Made by a program: the position numbers and the translations under genes. From Bacillota bacterium (GTDB lineage: Bacteria > Bacillota > Sulfobacillia > JAJZIM01 > JAJZBP01): a DNA stretch of 8,382 nt. Positions 6,067 to 8,382 of this stretch are shown piece after piece. How positions within the stretch are numbered: position 1 is the stretch's first letter; each line of letters begins with the position of its first letter. The notes below the pieces were generated by a model. That model searched no databases. It had not been told where the DNA came from and saw only the letters and a list, made by a program, of their open reading frames with translations. Where the stretch lies: NCBI GenBank assembly GCA_021798855.1, contig JAJZBP010000085.1, forward strand, positions 1 through 8,382, given 5' to 3'.

Positions 6067-7635
6067 ATGGCGGTGGCCGAGCCTTTGGTCCACCCCGGAC
6101 GAACGGTGGTGGATGTCAGTCCCCTGAACCGGGTGGAGGGCGACCTGGAGATCAAGGCGATCATCGAAGACGGCAAGGTGGTGGCGGCCAGGGCCCAGGC
6201 GGTTATGTTCCGGGGGATCGAAATCATTCTGAAGGGTAAGTCGCCGATGGATCCCCTGGTGATCACTCCCCGGATCTGTGGGATCTGCGGCCAGTCCCAC
6301 CTGCGCACGGCGGTTCACGCTCTGGAAAGCGCTTGGGATGCCGAGGTGCCGCCCAACGCCACGTTGGTGCGCAACATCTGCCTGGGGGCGGAGAACACCC
6401 AGAGCCACGCCACGTGGTTTTACGCCCTCTTCGCCATCGACCTGACCACGCCCAGGTACGCCGGGCATCCGGCGTACGCCGAATTGGTCCGTCGCTTCGC
6501 CCCGATCACCGGCACCTCGTATCGGGGGGCGGTCGAGGTTCGCAAGCGGATGTTGGAGATGGTGGCCATCTTCGGCGGGCAGTGGCCCCATTCCAGCTAC
6601 ATGGTTCCCGGCGGGATCACCGGCAACCCCTACCTGACGGACATCACCAAGGCCATCGCCATCCTGGACGATTTCCGCCGCTTCGTGGAAGAAGTGGCGC
6701 TGGGTTGTTCGGTGGAGCGGTGGCTGGAGAATAAGAGTCTGGCCGATGTGCAGGCTTGGTTGGCCGAAAGTTCCAAGCACGCCGACAGCGACCTGGGACT
6801 TTTCCTGCGCTACGGGCCGGAGTTGGGCCTGGCCTCCATCGGCAAGGGACCCGGGCGTTTCCTGGCGCCGGGGCTTTACGACGAGCCGGATTCCCGCTTC
6901 CCCGGGCGTCCGAACGAGCGACGCACTTGGTTCAAAGCCGGCTTTCACGACGAGACCGGTCTGCATCCTTTCGACCACCTGAAGATCAGGGAGGACATAG
7001 CTCGTTCCTGGTTCGAGGGTTATGAGGGGGGACGGCATCCATGGGAGGGCGTGACCGTTCCGGCCTACAGTCCGGAAAACCATGAGGATGGGAAGTACAG
7101 TTTCGCCAAGGCGCCGCGTTACGACGGACGCTCGGCGGAAGTGGGTGCGTTGTCCCGGATGATCTGCAACCAGGATCCCCTGGTCCTCGACCTGGCGGCC
7201 AAACTGGGACCCAATGTCTTCACCCGTGGCGCGGCCAGACTGCACGAGATGGTGCTCACCCTGCCCAAGATGCGGGAATGGCTGAACGCCATCAACCTGA
7301 AGGAGCCTTTCTACAAAAAGCCGGTGGAGAAGAAGGATGCCCAGGGGGTGGGACTGAACGAAGCCGCCCGTGGCTCCCTGATTCACTGGGTGGTGCTGAA
7401 AAACGGCAAGATCGACAACTACCAGGTGATCACGCCCACGGCTTGGAACGTGTGTCCGCGGGATTCTCTGGGCAATCCCGGTCCCATCGAGGAGGCTCTG
7501 GAAGGGACGCCGGTGGCGGACTTGAACAACCCCCTGGAACTGGGTCACGTGGTCCGCTCCTACGACGCCTGTTTGGTTTGCACCGTCCACGCCGTGTCGG
7601 GCAAACGGGTGGTTCCCTACCGGGTCGGGATCTGA
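6067..7635 (+). CDS. hupL: [NiFe]-hydrogenase large subunit precursor, group 2 (HupL/HucL-like)
   Basis: This 522-aa precursor holds the [NiFe] active site that splits or forms H2. The N-terminal nickel motif is RICGICGQSH (Cys71, Cys74, His78) and the C-terminal one is DACLVCTVH (Cys502, Cys505, His508), giving all four nickel-ligand cysteines. NRVEGDLEIK near residue 21 contains the Glu (Glu24) expected in proton transfer, and PHSSYMVPGGI in the middle is shared with cyanobacterial-type HupL. The C-terminal motif has Ala501 where the widely quoted signature has Pro. After His508 there is a 14-residue tail ending in RVGI; by analogy with other [NiFe] large subunits this is removed by the endopeptidase encoded immediately downstream. 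No sign of truncation or frameshift. Length fits group 2 large subunits. Confidence 0.96.
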   Translation: MAVAEPLVHPGRTVVDVSPLNRVEGDLEIKAIIEDGKVVAARAQAVMFRGIEIILKGKSPMDPLVITPRICGICGQSHLRTAVHALESAWDAEVPPNATLVRNICLGAENTQSHATWFYALFAIDLTTPRYAGHPAYAELVRRFAPITGTSYRGAVEVRKRMLEMVAIFGGQWPHSSYMVPGGITGNPYLTDITKAIAILDDFRRFVEEVALGCSVERWLENKSLADVQAWLAESSKHADSDLGLFLRYGPELGLASIGKGPGRFLAPGLYDEPDSRFPGRPNERRTWFKAGFHDETGLHPFDHLKIREDIARSWFEGYEGGRHPWEGVTVPAYSPENHEDGKYSFAKAPRYDGRSAEVGALSRMICNQDPLVLDLAAKLGPNVFTRGAARLHEMVLTLPKMREWLNAINLKEPFYKKPVEKKDAQGVGLNEAARGSLIHWVVLKNGKIDNYQVITPTAWNVCPRDSLGNPGPIEEALEGTPVADLNNPLELGHVVRSYDACLVCTVHAVSGKRVVPYRVGI

Positions 7636-7639
7636 AGAG

Positions 7640-8155
7640 GTGGGGAAAACGGTGGTCTTGGGCTTGGGCAACCTGTTGCACCGGGACGACGGGTTGGGTG
7701 TGCACGCTCTGCACGAGTTGGGGCAGCGGCACCGTTTTCCCTCCGAGGTGGAGTTGGTGGAAGGAGGCATCGGCGGTTTGGCCCTCCTGCCGCTTTTGCA
7801 GGAGGCCGGGGCGCTGGTGGTGCTGGACGCCGTTCGGGGAGGCGGTGCCCCCGGTGACCTTTACCGGATTCCCCTGGGGGAGCTTTCAGCGGCGGGAGAA
7901 GGAGAGGGGGGCGACGCCACCCTCTCCTTCTCCCTGCACGGCCTGGGCTTGGCCGATCTTCTGCGTCACGCCGGCGCCTGGGGGCAGCTTCCCCGGGGTT
8001 TTTTGCTGGGACTGGAGCCGGCGGAGCTGGCCGGTTGGAGCCTGGAACTTTCCCCCCCGGTAGCGGCCCGCTTGGGAAGGCTGGTGGAGGAGGCCGTGGC
8101 GGTGTTGGCGGCGTGGGGACACGCGATCCGGCCGGCGGGAGGCAGTTCGGAGTAG
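7640..8155 (+). CDS. hupW: Hydrogenase maturation endopeptidase (HupW/HybD family)
   Basis: This 171-aa protein is a nickel-dependent processing protease (peptidase M52 family) that cuts the C-terminal tail off the large subunit after nickel insertion. It has the N-terminal family motif GLGNLLHRDDGLG (residues 8-20), with Asp17 at the place of HybD Glu16, then LDAVRGG with Asp63 at the place of HybD Asp62, and HGLGLADLL with His100 at the place of HybD His93; these three are the nickel-sensing residues in E. coli HybD. The start at GTG 7640 is favoured because it gives a normal N-terminus, but its SD-like GAAGAG is directly adjacent; GTG 7652 is an alternative that would shorten the first beta strand. 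The gene begins 4 nt after hupL, so reinitiation is likely. Position and family make it the likely cognate protease for hupL. Confidence 0.93.
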   Translation: MGKTVVLGLGNLLHRDDGLGVHALHELGQRHRFPSEVELVEGGIGGLALLPLLQEAGALVVLDAVRGGGAPGDLYRIPLGELSAAGEGEGGDATLSFSLHGLGLADLLRHAGAWGQLPRGFLLGLEPAELAGWSLELSPPVAARLGRLVEEAVAVLAAWGHAIRPAGGSSE

Positions 8156-8246
8156 CCGGCAAGAAGGTTGCGCCGCGAAAAGCGGAAAGAGCGAGGGATG
8201 GTCTGGCGGGGCTTTCAGGCCATGGTGGGAAGGGGGGGTTGTTCCG
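8156..8246 (+). other. Intergenic gap after the hydrogenase run
   Basis: This 91-nt gap is the only sizeable one in the window. I see no convincing -35/-10 pair and no strong stem followed by a T-run. A short possible hairpin CCGC-GAAAA-GCGG lies at 8173-8185, too weak to call a terminator. An AAGGGGGGG purine run at 8230-8238 can serve as RBS for the frame starting at 8247. Whether transcription continues from the hup genes into the next gene cannot be decided from sequence alone. Confidence 0.5.
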
Positions 8247-8382
8247 ATGCGGATTTGGCCGGGGATGTGGGGGGGATTGGCCGGTTGCGTGGGCCTCATT
8301 TTCTTGGCCGGCTGCGGCGGGGGAGCCAGCGCGCCGCCGGCCAAGGCCGGGCTGACCGGAGGACGGTCCGCGCCGACGGCGG
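8247..8382 (+). CDS. Putative lipoprotein, 5' end only
   Basis: An open frame from ATG 8247 runs off the right edge without a stop (45 codons visible). It starts with MRIW, followed by a hydrophobic stretch with Leu, Val, Ile and Phe, and reaches the lipobox LAGC at residues 20-23 (LIFLAGC/GGG). The mature part then begins Gly-rich and turns Ala/Pro-rich (GGGASAPPAKAG), typical of the flexible tether after a lipidated Cys. A purine-rich RBS (8230-8238) lies 8 nt upstream. This matches a type II (SPII) signal peptide, so the product is predicted to be a lipid-anchored exported protein. The function cannot be told from the visible part, and any link to the hydrogenase is only positional. In such G+C-rich DNA other frames are also open here, so this is a probable, not certain, gene. 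Confidence 0.62.
   Translation, partial: MRIWPGMWGGLAGCVGLIFLAGCGGGASAPPAKAGLTGGRSAPTA

Noticed and set aside
6034..7770. Minus-strand open frame of about 580 codons opposite hupL
   Set aside because: It is the antisense shadow of the large-subunit gene, with no family motif and no plausible start context.
8131..8160. GCCGGC at 8131-8136 and again at 8155-8160 as a possible hairpin at the operon end
   Set aside because: The hexamer is self-complementary and common in G+C-rich DNA; the loop is 18 nt and no T-run follows.
8173..8185. Small inverted repeat CCGC-GAAAA-GCGG as terminator
   Set aside because: Only a 4-bp stem and no following T-run; expected by chance in this base composition.
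8198..8382. Second open frame from ATG 8198 running off the right edge in another frame
   Set aside because: Arg/Gly-rich with no motif, and it overlaps the lipoprotein frame, which has a clear signal peptide, lipobox and RBS.
1..8382. CRISPR array, insertion sequence, tRNA or rRNA
   Set aside because: No regularly spaced repeats, transposase motifs, terminal repeats or RNA gene signatures were seen; nearly all bases are taken by the hydrogenase genes.

Overview
The window is one tightly packed, plus-strand [NiFe]-hydrogenase locus of very G+C-rich bacterial DNA (about two thirds G+C by eye). It carries maturation genes first, then the two structural subunits, then the subunit's maturation protease: hypB (3' end only), hypF, hypC, hypD, hypE, a small subunit (HupS-like), a large subunit (HupL-like) and a HupW/HybD-type endopeptidase. 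A separate reading frame at the right edge looks like the start of a lipoprotein gene cut by the window end.

Layout. Positions 1-410 hold the end of hypB. hypF, hypC and hypD (about 380-4050) follow with overlapping ends and GTG starts, and hypE starts 13 nt after hypD. The structural genes (5112-7635) start with ATG behind strong ribosome binding sites, and the protease gene (7640-8155) follows after 4 nt. The first real gap is 8156-8246. No gap inside the hyp-hup run is large enough for an obvious internal promoter, so the run looks like one transcription unit whose promoter, hypA and start of hypB lie to the left of the window.

How the genes work together. HypF and HypE make the thiocyanate-like donor from carbamoyl phosphate; HypC and HypD assemble Fe(CN)2CO; HypB (with HypA, not seen) handles nickel; the cofactor goes into the large-subunit precursor; the endopeptidase then trims its C-terminal tail, and the large subunit pairs with the Fe-S small subunit. 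The small subunit has no Tat signal and no C-terminal membrane anchor, and has the CSGNTMS-type proximal-cluster motif. Both point to the cytoplasmic group 2 (HupSL/Huc-like, probably 2a) enzymes rather than periplasmic group 1. No cytochrome b, diaphorase or sensor kinase gene is visible, so the electron acceptor is unknown.

Organism. Nothing here fixes the lineage. A group 2 uptake-type enzyme with adjacent hyp genes in high-G+C DNA fits several non-photosynthetic bacterial phyla (group 2a enzymes are known from cyanobacteria, actinobacteria and Nitrospira, among others).

Most of this is a recognisable system. The points most worth a second look are a Tyr where HypB normally has its second metal-binding Cys, the Asn and extra Cys residues around the proximal Fe-S cluster, a DAC instead of DPC C-terminal nickel motif, and the lipoprotein frame downstream.
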